From Parvibaculaceae bacterium (GTDB lineage: Bacteria > Pseudomonadota > Alphaproteobacteria > Parvibaculales > Parvibaculaceae): DNA of 64,000 nucleotides. Each line of letters begins with the position of its first letter. Positions within the stretch are counted from its first letter, which is position 1. This document shows, in pieces, positions 52,661-61,627 of the stretch. Location of the stretch: the NCBI GenBank assembly GCA_028283765.1, contig JAPWJY010000002.1, forward strand, positions 1 through 64,000. Reading direction: 5' to 3'. The translations under genes and the position numbers were made by a program. Below the pieces are notes generated by a model, which did not search any database, was not told where the DNA came from, and saw only the letters and a program-made list of their open reading frames with translations.

Positions 52661-53491
52661 ATGACAGAAAATGAAAAACCGCACGCCAACGCCATAGACT
52701 GGACGCGCTACCGGCGCATCAAGGCAAGCCATGATGGCCGCGTCCTGACGCTCGCCCTTTCAAACCCGGAACGGATGAACGCGGTCGACGCGCTGATGCA
52801 CCGGGAACTGGCCAGCGTCTTCCTCGATGCGGCAGACGATCCGCTGACGGACGTGATCGTGCTGACCGGCGAAGGTCCCGCCTTCTGCGCGGGCGGCGAC
52901 ATCAACTGGATGAAGCAATCCTTCATGGAAAGGACGCCGGGTCCGGGTTCGGACGCCTCGGAGGGCAAGCGGATCGTCTTCTCGCTGCTCGATCTCGAAA
53001 AGCCGGTCATCGCCAAGGTGCGCGGCCCCGCCATCGGGCTGGGGGCAACGCTCGCGCTGTTTTGCGACGTCATCTTCGCCAGCGACACGGCGCGCTTCGC
53101 CGATCCTCATGTCCGCGCGGGCATTGTGGCGGGCGACGGTGGCGCAATCATCTGGCCGCAACTGATCGGCTATGCCCGCGCCAAGGAATATCTGATGACC
53201 GGTGACGCGATCACCGGCCCCGAGGCCGCACGCATGGGCCTCGTCAATCATTGCGTGCCGGATGACGATCTCGACGGCAAGACCGCCGCCTTCGCGGCGC
53301 GCCTCGCCGGTGGCGCGCTACAGGCAATCCGCTACACCAAGGTTTCCATCAACATCGGCCTCAAGCAGCTTGCCCACAGCATCCTGGACACATCCATCGG
53401 CTATGAGATGCTGACCTTCGCGACGCAGGACCATCGCGAGGCGGTCGCCTCGTTTCTGGAAAAACGGCCCGCCCGCTTCACCGGGCGCTAG
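52661..53491 (+). CDS. Enoyl-CoA hydratase/isomerase family protein
   Basis: 276 aa crotonase fold. Start at ATG 52661 with GGGAGGAGG before it. The oxyanion-hole segments are SNPERMNAVDA...GEGPAFCAGGDI and VRGPAIGLGATLALFCDVIFAS, with the FADPHVRAGIVAGDGG catalytic region; the position of the second catalytic Glu is Asp. Hydrates or isomerises an acyl-CoA double bond. A lone gene with a terminator on each side. Substrate not determinable. Confidence 0.92.
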   Translation: MTENEKPHANAIDWTRYRRIKASHDGRVLTLALSNPERMNAVDALMHRELASVFLDAADDPLTDVIVLTGEGPAFCAGGDINWMKQSFMERTPGPGSDASEGKRIVFSLLDLEKPVIAKVRGPAIGLGATLALFCDVIFASDTARFADPHVRAGIVAGDGGAIIWPQLIGYARAKEYLMTGDAITGPEAARMGLVNHCVPDDDLDGKTAAFAARLAGGALQAIRYTKVSINIGLKQLAHSILDTSIGYEMLTFATQDHREAVASFLEKRPARFTGR

Positions 53492-53508
53492 CAGCGGACA
53501 GGTCCGGC

Positions 53509-53542
53509 ATTATCCCCGGATTTACGTCCGGGGATAATTTTC
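53509..53542 (+). terminator. Rho-independent terminator after the enoyl-CoA hydratase gene
   Basis: ATTATCCCCGGA (53509-53520) pairs with TCCGGGGATAAT (53527-53538), followed by TTTTC. It lies between this gene and the converging leuA, and may help end both. Confidence 0.8.
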
Positions 53543-53554
53543 GTTGGGCGAAAA

Positions 53555-55240
53555 TCAGGCCGCCTTGAGCATGCGGTTGACCGCGCTCGTAACTCCCTTG
53601 AGGGAGGCGGTGACGATATTGCGGTCCGTGCCCGCGCCGTGGCCCGTGACGCCGTTCTCACCTTCGACCTCGATATAGGCGGCGGCTTCCGCCGACGATC
53701 CCTTCTGGATCGCGTGCTCGTGGAAGCCCTTGACGCTGGCCTTCACGCCCAGCGTCTCCAGCGCCGCCAGATAGGCGTCGATAGGACCGGTGCCCGTGCC
53801 CGCAATGGCGCGCTCGCGGCCTTCGAAACTCACCTTCGCCTCGATCCTGCATCCAGCCCGGTCCGGCAGCATCGCGCACTCGATGAAGCCGACCGGCGTG
53901 TCGTTCTCCAGATAGGCTTCGCGGAACAGACGCCAGATCGTGATCGTGTCGAGTTCCTTGCTGGTCCTATCCGCCTCCTCCTGCACGACTTTCGAAAAAT
54001 CGACCTGCAAGGGACGCGGCATCGCGATGCCGTAGATCTCCTCCAGCAGATAGGCGACGCCGCCCTTGCCCGACTGCGAATTGATGCGCACCACCGCCTC
54101 GTAATTGCGGCCCACATCCATCGGGTCGATGGGCAGATAAGGCACTTCCCACAGATCGTCGTTGCGCTCCTTCAGGGCCGCGAAGCCCTTCTTGATGGCA
54201 TCCTGATGCGAACCGGAGAAAGCGGTGAAAACCAGTTCGCCCGCATAAGGGTGGCGCTCGGGCACCGGCAGCTTGGTGCAGCTTTCCGCTACCTTCACGA
54301 CCCGGTCGATGTCGGTGAAATCGAGTTTCGGATCGACGCCCTGGCTCATCATGTTGATCGCCAGCGTCACGGCGCAGACATTGCCCGTGCGCTCGCCATT
54401 GCCGAACAGGGTTCCCTCAACCCGGTCCGCGCCCGCGAGTACGCCCAGTTCGGCAGCCGCCACGCCCGTGCCCCTGTCATTGTGCGGGTGCAGGCTCAGG
54501 ATGATGCTGTCGCGGTTCTTGATATGGCGCAGAAACCACTCGATCCGGTCGGCATAGACATTGGGCGTCGACATTTCGACGGTCGCAGGCAGGTTCAGGA
54601 TCAGCCTCTTGGCAGGTGTCGGCTGGAACACGTCCATCACCGCCTCACAGATCTCGACGGCGAAATCCATTTCCGTGCCGGTGAAGCTTTCCGGGGAGTA
54701 TTCCACACGCCAGTTGGTCTCAGGTGCCGCATCTATGTGACGCTTGACGATTTTGGCGGCCTTGACCGCAATCTCGACGATGCCCGCCCGGTCGAGCTGG
54801 AACACGACCCGGCGCTGCAATTCCGAAGTGGAATTGTACATATGGACGATCGCCCGCTTCGTCCCCTTCAAGGCGCGGAAGGTCTCCTCAATCAGTTCCT
54901 CGCGGCACTGGGTCAGCACCTGGATGGTCACATCATCGGGGATGAGGTCCTGCTCGATCAGGGCGCGCACGAAATCGAAATCGGTCTGGGAGGCGGCGGG
55001 AAAACCGACCTCTATTTCCTTGAAGCCGATCTCGACCAGCGTCCTGAACATGCGCATCTTCTCTTCGCCGTTCATAGGGTCGATCAGGGCCTGATTGCCG
55101 TCGCGCAGATCGACCGAGCACCAGATCGGCGCTTTCTCGATGACCTTGTCGGGCCAGGTCCGGTCCGGCAGCGAGGTCACCTCGTAAGGGCGGTAGCGGT
55201 GAAAATTCATTGTCTTGGCGGGAGCATAAGTCTGGGACAT
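53555..55240 (-). CDS. leuA: 2-isopropylmalate synthase (long, LeuA type 2)
   Basis: 561 aa from ATG 55240. N-terminal HMGL-like TIM barrel with WCSVDLRDGNQALIDPM (catalytic Arg-Asp) and the metal motif LHPHNDRGTGVAAAELG, then a C-terminal LeuA dimer/regulatory domain (about 440-561) that senses leucine. The long form matches the actinobacterial and alphaproteobacterial LeuA type. Commits 2-ketoisovalerate to leucine. A possible leader peptide with three Leu codons lies 250 bp upstream (55489-55536). Confidence 0.96.
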   Translation of the reverse strand: MSQTYAPAKTMNFHRYRPYEVTSLPDRTWPDKVIEKAPIWCSVDLRDGNQALIDPMNGEEKMRMFRTLVEIGFKEIEVGFPAASQTDFDFVRALIEQDLIPDDVTIQVLTQCREELIEETFRALKGTKRAIVHMYNSTSELQRRVVFQLDRAGIVEIAVKAAKIVKRHIDAAPETNWRVEYSPESFTGTEMDFAVEICEAVMDVFQPTPAKRLILNLPATVEMSTPNVYADRIEWFLRHIKNRDSIILSLHPHNDRGTGVAAAELGVLAGADRVEGTLFGNGERTGNVCAVTLAINMMSQGVDPKLDFTDIDRVVKVAESCTKLPVPERHPYAGELVFTAFSGSHQDAIKKGFAALKERNDDLWEVPYLPIDPMDVGRNYEAVVRINSQSGKGGVAYLLEEIYGIAMPRPLQVDFSKVVQEEADRTSKELDTITIWRLFREAYLENDTPVGFIECAMLPDRAGCRIEAKVSFEGRERAIAGTGTGPIDAYLAALETLGVKASVKGFHEHAIQKGSSAEAAAYIEVEGENGVTGHGAGTDRNIVTASLKGVTSAVNRMLKAA

Positions 55241-55488
55241 GGGGATCTCGTTCAAATTCCGGTGATGTCAGAAAGCCGTGAAGGGGTGGACTGGACGGCA
55301 ATCCCTAAGTCGGTCCATGTGGCGGGCCATGACGTGACGGACGCGCAGGCGCGAACCGCGCCGCGACGACGCGCTGAAAGTGAAAGAGCCGCTCAAGGCG
55401 GAAACGGGACAAACAGTCATGGGAAGTTCGGACTCTTGACAGCTTCAGGGATTATCAGGGGCGCACAACGCCGAGGGCCGGTCTCTTT

Positions 55489-55536
55489 TCAGGAGGCCGG
55501 GCTGATAAGTCGAAGGGCAAGGTTGGTCCTGTTCAT
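55489..55536 (-). CDS. Candidate leucine leader peptide (15 aa) upstream of leuA
   Basis: ATG 55536 to TGA 55489 encodes MNRTNLALRLISPAS, with three CTT leucine codons in six codons plus an isoleucine. Position upstream of leuA fits transcription attenuation. Against it, no good ribosome site precedes it and I could not find a clear U-tailed terminator before leuA. The rest of 55241-55761 shows no other gene. Confidence 0.35.
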   Translation of the reverse strand: MNRTNLALRLISPAS

Positions 55537-55761
55537 GGTGAGGGGAAAATAGGGGTGAGCCGGTGTGCCGTCAAGGTTTGAGTTCGCAAAACGGACAGCC
55601 TGTCGCCATCTCGCCCCGCTTGGGCCTTTTCTCCGCCACATGAGAGGGTTAACGAATGGGTGATAATCGGGGATTATTTCCAGATAACGATTCGCTTGGG
55701 GTGTTCCCCTTGCGTGCAGACAGACCGGCGGGGCCTGCTCCCCGCTCTGGGCAGGATGAGC

Positions 55762-57921
55762 ATGAACCCCAATGACCGCAGGGAGCCCGGCACAGGCCCC
55801 CGAAACAGCGGCAATGTCGCCCCGCAGGGCCACAAATCCTATGTCCATACCGTGACTGCCGAGCGTCACGCCGCGTCCCTCCCTCCCCGCTCCGGCCGTG
55901 GCGCGCGGCGCGGCGGACGAGGCGGCGGCATCGGCTTCAAACTGTTCTACTGGGGCGCCATCTTCGCCCTCTGGGGCGGCCTCGCGCTGGGCGCCATGCT
56001 GTTTTATTTCGCCATGACGCTGCCGGACACCTCCGCGCTGCTCAAGCCGGTCTATACCCCCTCGCTGACCGTTCTTGCCGCCGACGGCACCGTTCTCAGC
56101 CACCGGGGCGACCTGCGCGGTCAGGACGTGGTGCTGTCGCAACTGCCGCCCTATGTGCCGCAGGCGGTGATCGCGACCGAGGACAAGCGCTTCTATTCCC
56201 ATTACGGCATCGACCCGGCCGGCCTTCTCCGCGCCTTCTTCGTCAATCTGCGCGCGGGCCATGTGGTGCAGGGTGGCTCCACCCTGACCCAGCAGCTCGC
56301 CAAGAACCTGTTTCTGAGCTCTGACCGGACCGCGCGGCGTAAAATTCAGGAAATGATGCTCGCCGTCTGGCTGGAGCATAAATTCACCAAGGACGAGATC
56401 CTCACCCTCTATTTCAACCGGATCTATCTGGGCGGCGGGGCCTACGGGCTGGAGGCGGCGTCACAGCGCTATTTCAACAAGTCGGCCCGCGACCTGACCC
56501 TGCCGGAAGCGGCTATGGTGGCGGGGCTGCTCAAGGCCCCCTCGCGCTATTCCCCCGCCAATGACATCGACGCCGCCCGGGCCCGGACCCGCATCGTGCT
56601 GCTGCGCATGGCCGATCAGGGCTATATCACTCAGGAGCAGGCCGCCGACGCCATCGCCCATCCCGCGACATTGCTGGGTTATGCGGGATCGAGTTCCGTC
56701 AATTATTTCGTCGACTGGGTCGCGGACTCGGTGCCGAGCTACGCCAACTCCCCCGGCACCAGCCTGATCACCAAAACCACCATCGTCCCCGCCTACCAGA
56801 AGGCGGCCGAAGCCGCCGCCGCCGATATTCTGGACAAGTACGGCGCGAAATACGGCGTATCGCAGGTCGCGGTCGTCGCCATGGGGCTGGACGGCTCCGT
56901 CAAGGCCATGATCGGCGGCCGCTCCTACGCCCAGAGCCAGTTCAACCGGGCGACACAGGCCCAGCGCCAGCCGGGTTCCGCCTTCAAGCCCTTCGTCTAC
57001 CTGACCGCCATGGAACAGGGCATGACGCCCGAGACGGTCATGAACGACGAGCCGGTCAGCATCAATGGCTGGAGCCCGCGCAATTTTGAAAACCGCTATG
57101 AGGGGCCGATACCCCTGAGCCTCGCCCTGTCAAAATCCATCAATACGGTGGCGGCCCAACTCGGCCAGCAGGTTGGCATTGCCAATGTCATCCGCACCGC
57201 GCAGAAGATGGGCATCCAGTCCGACCTTGAACCTGTCCCCTCGCTCGCGCTCGGCACCGCGTCGGTAACCCTGCTCGACCTCACCTCGGCCTATGTGCCC
57301 TTCGCCAATGGCGGCTATGGCGTCATCACCCACGGGATCGATGAAATCGGGACGCCGGACGGGCAGGACCTCTATCAGCGGATGGGTTCAGGGCCCGGGC
57401 GCGTGATCGCCGACCGGCCGCTTGCCGAAATGAACTATATGCTGAGCATGGTGGTCGATGGCGGCACCGGCCGCAGCGCCTATCTGCCCGGCCGCCCTGC
57501 GGCGGGCAAGACCGGCACCTCGCAGGACTTCCGCGACGCCTGGTTCATCGGCTACACCGCCGACATCGTGGTCGGGGTCTGGGTCGGCAATGACGATGGC
57601 AAGCCGATGAAGAACGTGACCGGGGGACGGCTGCCCGCTCTGGTCTGGAACGAGTTCATGACCACGACCCAGAAGAATGTCGCCGTGGCGGCGCTCCCCG
57701 GCAATTATGTGCCCGGCATGGCCCCTGTGGCGCCGGCACCGGCGTCGGACGATATCGACAATACCGCCATGGGCGTGGACCAGCCGACCGGCGAAACCAC
57801 GGATACGGCCACACCATCCGGCAATGTGGATCAGGGTTTCCTCAACAGGCTGTTCAGCGCCTTCAGCAGCAACCAGCCAGCCCCCACCCTCACCCCAGGT
57901 CATCAGGGGCAGGGACATTGA
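55762..57921 (+). CDS. Class A penicillin-binding protein (PBP1A family)
   Basis: 719 aa from ATG 55762; an ATG at 55756 is close by. A basic cytoplasmic tail (RSGRGARRGGRGGG) leads into one membrane helix (about 58-83). The GT51 glycosyltransferase has catalytic Glu140 in ATEDKRFYSHYGID and QGGSTLTQQLAKNLFL. The transpeptidase has Ser406-x-x-Lys409 in QPGSAFKPF, SKSIN as the SxN motif and GKTGTSQDF as KTGT. Polymerises and cross-links peptidoglycan. The C-terminal about 70 residues are Pro/Thr-rich and probably disordered. Its 3' end overlaps the tail of the frameshifted metallopeptidase gene. Confidence 0.95.
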   Translation: MNPNDRREPGTGPRNSGNVAPQGHKSYVHTVTAERHAASLPPRSGRGARRGGRGGGIGFKLFYWGAIFALWGGLALGAMLFYFAMTLPDTSALLKPVYTPSLTVLAADGTVLSHRGDLRGQDVVLSQLPPYVPQAVIATEDKRFYSHYGIDPAGLLRAFFVNLRAGHVVQGGSTLTQQLAKNLFLSSDRTARRKIQEMMLAVWLEHKFTKDEILTLYFNRIYLGGGAYGLEAASQRYFNKSARDLTLPEAAMVAGLLKAPSRYSPANDIDAARARTRIVLLRMADQGYITQEQAADAIAHPATLLGYAGSSSVNYFVDWVADSVPSYANSPGTSLITKTTIVPAYQKAAEAAAADILDKYGAKYGVSQVAVVAMGLDGSVKAMIGGRSYAQSQFNRATQAQRQPGSAFKPFVYLTAMEQGMTPETVMNDEPVSINGWSPRNFENRYEGPIPLSLALSKSINTVAAQLGQQVGIANVIRTAQKMGIQSDLEPVPSLALGTASVTLLDLTSAYVPFANGGYGVITHGIDEIGTPDGQDLYQRMGSGPGRVIADRPLAEMNYMLSMVVDGGTGRSAYLPGRPAAGKTGTSQDFRDAWFIGYTADIVVGVWVGNDDGKPMKNVTGGRLPALVWNEFMTTTQKNVAVAALPGNYVPGMAPVAPAPASDDIDNTAMGVDQPTGETTDTATPSGNVDQGFLNRLFSAFSSNQPAPTLTPGHQGQGH

Positions 57922-58700
57922 CGCCATAACGGTGGAGCGAGGGGCCATGGCGTTCCAGCCAGCGCCGCGAAACCTTGTAGTCAGGCATGGCCTGAGCCAC
58001 CAGCGCGCCAGAAGCGCGGGCCATGGTTCATTTCCCGCAGATGGGCGGCCTCATGGGCGGCGACATAATCCAGCACATGGGGCGGGGCGAGAATGAGCCG
58101 CCACGAAAAAGACAGGGCCCGGCTGGGCGCGCACGAGCCCCAGCGGCTTGAGGTGTCGCGCACGGTGATGCGCGACGGGCGGACGCCGAACCCTTCCGCA
58201 TATTGGATAGCCCTGAGGGTCAGTTCCTCCTTCGCCTGGGCGCGCAGCCAGTCGCCGAGGCGGCGCGAGACGAAATCAGGATCGCCCGTGACGCGAATTT
58301 CAGGCAGGCCCTCCGGCTCTGACGGCGGCACGGCCCAGACCGGCCCCGGCGCGCCGGGCTCCCGCCGCAACCCGGCATGGCGGACCAGATGCTCGACGCC
58401 CCGATAGAGTATCCGGGCCCCCGGCTCAAACGGCACCGGCGGCGGCACCCGCGACAGTCGCTCGGCGATCCACGCCTTCTGCTCCCTGGCGAAGCTCAGG
58501 GCCTGCGAAAAGCTGTGGCGGCTCGGCGCCACGATCTGGACCGACCCCATGGTCAGATCGACCCTGACGATGATGCGCCGGGCCCGGGGATTGTGCCTTA
58601 TCTCGACGGGAACCATCCGGCCGTCGATCTGCATGAAGCTGGTCTGGAGCAGGGCTGGGGCCCGACGGCGCGCAGGCTTCCGCGTCGCTGGAGATGACAT
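57890..58700 (-). pseudogene. YgjP/SprT-like (M48-type, DUF45) metallopeptidase, frameshifted near the 3' end
   Basis: The main frame from ATG 58700 (ATG 58715 also possible) reads a YgjP-like protein with RDTSSRWGSCAPSRALSFSWRL and the zinc site AAHEAAHLREMNHGPRFW. It then ends at 57981 as RAGGSGHA-stop. In another frame the expected tail continues: LVAQAMPDYKVSRRWLERHG followed by PSLHRYG..., to a stop at 57890. A one-base indel in the GGCGCGCTGG run near 58012-58020 explains it. It may be a real mutation or a sequencing error. The zinc ligands are before the break, so partial function is possible. Confidence 0.8.
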
Positions 58701-58814
58701 CAACTCTGGCGGCATCCACGATCCTGCATGAAGCCCGAACAGCCGGGAAAGGTAAGACCGAATCATGAGCAAGGATGCCATGTTTCGTTCTCTTTTTCTT
58801 CCCCGGCGATCAAT

Positions 58815-59822
58815 TCACAGCCCGAGCCGGTAGACCCGGTTGGCCGTGCCGAAAAAGAGATCGGTCTTTTCCGCCTCGCTGAACCCCTCCGCCAGCCGCT
58901 TGAACGAGTTCCAGAGGACGCCATAGGAGCAGGACAGCTTGTCGACCGGGAAATTGCTCTCGAACATGCAGCGCGACGGGCCGAACCTGTCGATGGCGTG
59001 GAGATAATAGTCCCGCGTCGCCTCCATCAGTTCGCGCGAGCCGGGCGGCGTTTCGCGCCTGTGCCAGCCGAAACCATTGACCGCCATGGCGATGCCGCCG
59101 AGCTTGGCCACGACATTCGGATTTTTGGCCAGCTCCGTGATGTCGTTTTTCCAGACCTCGAAAATCTCCTGCCGCTTGCCCTCATAAGGCCCGATGCCGA
59201 GCGGCCCCCCGAAATGATCGAGGATGATGGTGGTTTCGGGAAAGGCCCGGGCAAGGGCGGTGAGTTCGGGAATCTGACGATGATAGAGCCAGGCGTCGAA
59301 ACTCAGACCATGCGCGGCAAGCCGGGCAAACCCTTCGCGGAAAACGGCGTCGGCCAGCAGTCCATCCGGCGGATTGGTATGCGAATCGCGCACATCGGGC
59401 GAGGGATCGAAGCCGGAGGCATGGCGGATGCCGCGAAACCGGTCCGGCGCGCGGGCGATATGGGCTTCCAGCACCCCATCGACGGCCTTGCCGAGCCGCA
59501 GGTCGGCATAGCCGACGATACCGGCGGCGGCCCGGATCGGCCCGTAGAGACCGCTGGCGCTTTGGGCGGCGACGCCATTGACGAACTCGGTTTCTCCCAG
59601 CGAGCGCAGAGACTCCGGCCCATCCTGCCGGTACATCGCCATGCACTCGACAAAGACGGTGGCGACGATGTTATGCCCGCTGCGCGTATCCGCCAGCAGT
59701 TCGTCGAGCATGTAGCGGTGCCCCGGGTGATCCCAGAGATGATGATGCGGATCGATGATCGGACGATCCGGCTCGATCGCCTCTTCAGTGACGCGATCGA
59801 GCCAGTCTGAACTGACGGCCAT
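58815..59822 (-). CDS. Amidohydrolase-2 family metal-dependent hydrolase (LigI/PDC-lactonase-like)
   Basis: 335 aa TIM barrel. The N-terminal metal motif is IIDPHHHLWD, IILDHFGGPLG carries the next His, and the C-terminal Asp is in MFESNFPVDK. This is the arrangement of the 2-pyrone-4,6-dicarboxylate lactonase and L-fucono-lactonase branch. Hydrolyses a lactone or similar ring. A lone leftward gene between the metallopeptidase and ohr; substrate unknown. Confidence 0.9.
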   Translation of the reverse strand: MAVSSDWLDRVTEEAIEPDRPIIDPHHHLWDHPGHRYMLDELLADTRSGHNIVATVFVECMAMYRQDGPESLRSLGETEFVNGVAAQSASGLYGPIRAAAGIVGYADLRLGKAVDGVLEAHIARAPDRFRGIRHASGFDPSPDVRDSHTNPPDGLLADAVFREGFARLAAHGLSFDAWLYHRQIPELTALARAFPETTIILDHFGGPLGIGPYEGKRQEIFEVWKNDITELAKNPNVVAKLGGIAMAVNGFGWHRRETPPGSRELMEATRDYYLHAIDRFGPSRCMFESNFPVDKLSCSYGVLWNSFKRLAEGFSEAEKTDLFFGTANRVYRLGL

Positions 59823-59887
59823 GTGTGCCCTCCCCGGCTTTGATGTTTTGAGCCATCAAAGCCGATCAGGCGGCCGGATGCGAGCCC

Positions 59888-60310
59888 TCAGTCCTCCAGA
59901 TGGAGACCGACGCGGACATTGTTGCGGGTTGCGTTGGAATAGGGGCAGACCTGATGGCCCGTCTCGACCAGCTTCTGCGCCACATCCTTTTCAAGGCCGG
60001 GCAGGCTGATGTGAAGATCGATATCCAGCGCGAAGCCGAGACCCGCCGGATTCGGGCCGATGCCGACTTCGGCGCGGACGTTGGCGTCCCGGGGGAAAGC
60101 GATCTTCTCCTGCGAGGCCACATGCTTGAGGGCATTGAGGTAACAGGCGGCATAGCCGGCGGCGAAAAGCTGTTCGGGATTGGTCGCGCCGCCTGGACCG
60201 CCCATCTCCTTGGGATAGGCCAGCTTTACATCGAGGATGCCGTCGCTCGAAACGGAGCGGCCATCGCGCCCTCCGGTGGCCGTGGCGGAAGCTTTATAAA
60301 GGATGGTCAT
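59888..60310 (-). CDS. ohr: Organic hydroperoxide resistance protein
   Basis: 140 aa OsmC/Ohr fold. Peroxidatic Cys56 in GYAACYLNALKHVA and resolving Cys122 in CPYSNATR. The short form and the TNPEQLFAAGYAAC segment identify Ohr rather than OsmC. Reduces organic and fatty-acid hydroperoxides in the cytoplasm. It lies downstream of ohrR on the same strand, with a 26-bp perfect palindrome between them that is the likely OhrR operator. Confidence 0.95.
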   Translation of the reverse strand: MTILYKASATATGGRDGRSVSSDGILDVKLAYPKEMGGPGGATNPEQLFAAGYAACYLNALKHVASQEKIAFPRDANVRAEVGIGPNPAGLGFALDIDLHISLPGLEKDVAQKLVETGHQVCPYSNATRNNVRVGLHLED

Positions 60311-60366
60311 GGCGGGTCTCCTTGTTGAGGGTCAGGGTTGAAGGCCGGGTCAGTCTGATATAGGTA

Positions 60367-60392
60367 CAATTATATTGTGCACAATATAATTG
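60367..60392. promoter_or_regulatory. OhrR operator: 26-bp perfect palindrome
   Basis: CAATTATATTGTG is followed directly by its exact reverse complement. It lies 57 bp upstream of the ohr start, just after the reconstructed end of ohrR. Length, A/T content and symmetry match MarR-type OhrR operators in front of ohr genes. Confidence 0.85.
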
Positions 60393-60402
60393 AAAGAAAA
60401 AA

Positions 60403-60886
60403 TCATTCCTTTTCCTGAAGCCGGTCGCGAAGCTGCTCCAGTTCATTCTTCAGCCGGGTGAGATCACCGAACGAGGTCTTGCAGCTCTGGAAAAGTTCGC
60501 CCGGCACCGCCGGCCGCTGCCGCCTTCAGATCCCGGCCCTGCGGGGTGAGGGAAATGAGCACGGTGCGCTCATCCTTTTCGCTGCGGCGGCGGGCGACAT
60601 GGCCCGCGCTTTCCAGCCGCTTCAGGAGCGGCGTCAGGGTACCGGTATCGAGCATCAGGCGGTTGCAGATATCGCCCACGCTGAGGCCGTCGCCCTCCCA
60701 TAACACCAGCATTACGAGGTACTGGGGGTAGGTGAGGCCGAGCGGCTTCAGCAATGGCCGGTAGGCATGCATCAGCGCGTGGGACGTCGAATAGAGGGCG
60801 AAACAGAGCTGCGTATCAAGCCGCAGCGCCTCTTCTGCCGGAATGCCGATCAGTTCATCCATGGCCTGAAGATAGTTCGCCCTCAT
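60403..60886 (-). pseudogene. ohrR: OhrR, MarR-family peroxide-sensing repressor, frameshifted in the C-terminus
   Basis: From ATG 60886 (AGGA before it) the protein has the OhrR N-terminus with reactive Cys28 in [16 protein letters not shown], the winged helix [30 protein letters not shown] and [19 protein letters not shown]. It then ends at 60464 as PELQDLVR-stop. The true helical tail ([26 protein letters not shown]...) is in another frame and stops at 60403. A one-base change in the GCGGCCGGCGGTGCC run near 60503-60515 accounts for it. The lost helices help dimerisation. Could be a real lesion or a sequencing error. Confidence 0.85.
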
Positions 60887-60894
60887 GTCCGATC

Positions 60895-61107
60895 CTAGTG
60901 CGCTGTATATGCTTCGTGGATATTCCGCCTCTGGCGGGCCAGATCCCGGACCGCCTTGTCGCAAGCAAGCGCAGACCCGAAAAGCTTGCCCTCAAGGGCG
61001 CTGAAGCGGTCATTCGCGGCATAGAACCGGAACCCCCGCGGCTCGGGCACGAGAAGCCCGATGTCGTCATCATGATGTTCGACGACGGTGGAGTGAAACT
61101 CACTCAT
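60895..61107 (-). CDS. Small conserved-looking protein of unknown function (70 aa)
   Basis: 70 aa from ATG 61107; an ATG at 61116 is also in frame. Two regions stand out: an acidic/His patch [10 protein letters not shown] and [27 protein letters not shown], followed by a basic tail. No signal peptide or membrane helix. Its stop is 9 bp before ohrR, so they are probably co-transcribed. I do not recognise the family. Confidence 0.55.
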   Translation of the reverse strand: MSEFHSTVVEHHDDDIGLLVPEPRGFRFYAANDRFSALEGKLFGSALACDKAVRDLARQRRNIHEAYTAH

Positions 61108-61627
61108 CTGCTGCATCCATTTCCGGGTTCGTCCGGCCTCGTTCAGGACCGGGGTTGTGAACCCTCTCGCGGAAAAGAATGGCGGAACGCCGGGCCCGGT
61201 TGGGCAACCGGGAGGAATGTCGGCCCGACGCTCCGCCAATGGCGTCATGCAATCAGCAGCAGGCACAACAGACCAAGTGAGCCCTGTCCGGGCGGGAGAA
61301 ATCGCAATATCGGGCAGTCATATCGGAACGACTTTTCATGTCGGGTCCCCTTCAAGGTGGGTCCACCGCCCACACCAGCGGCGAAGCCGTCTGGCGGGAT
61401 AGATGGCGCTTTAGCGTTTGATGTCGCGGCGCAAGCTGAACTTCAAATGCCCGCGGGCCTCCGGCCAAGGACGGATCAAACATGACCCGCAATATCTAGC
61501 TATCGCTTATACTATAGTTAGTCAATAGGGTTTTAAAGATTTTCATATCCTTGTTGTTGCTGCCGACGCTCCCCTCATGCAGGCTCCGGGCCTGAAATTA
61601 AAAATCAAAAACGGGGAGAAACAAATA
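61108..61627. other. Intergenic region upstream of the NADP oxidoreductase
   Basis: No convincing gene. The AT-rich end (61490-61560) includes a -10-like TATACT at 61508-61513 overlapping the palindrome ACTATAGT (61511-61518), a possible operator. The gene's ribosome site GGGGAGAAA follows at about 61614. No clear -35. Confidence 0.45.
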
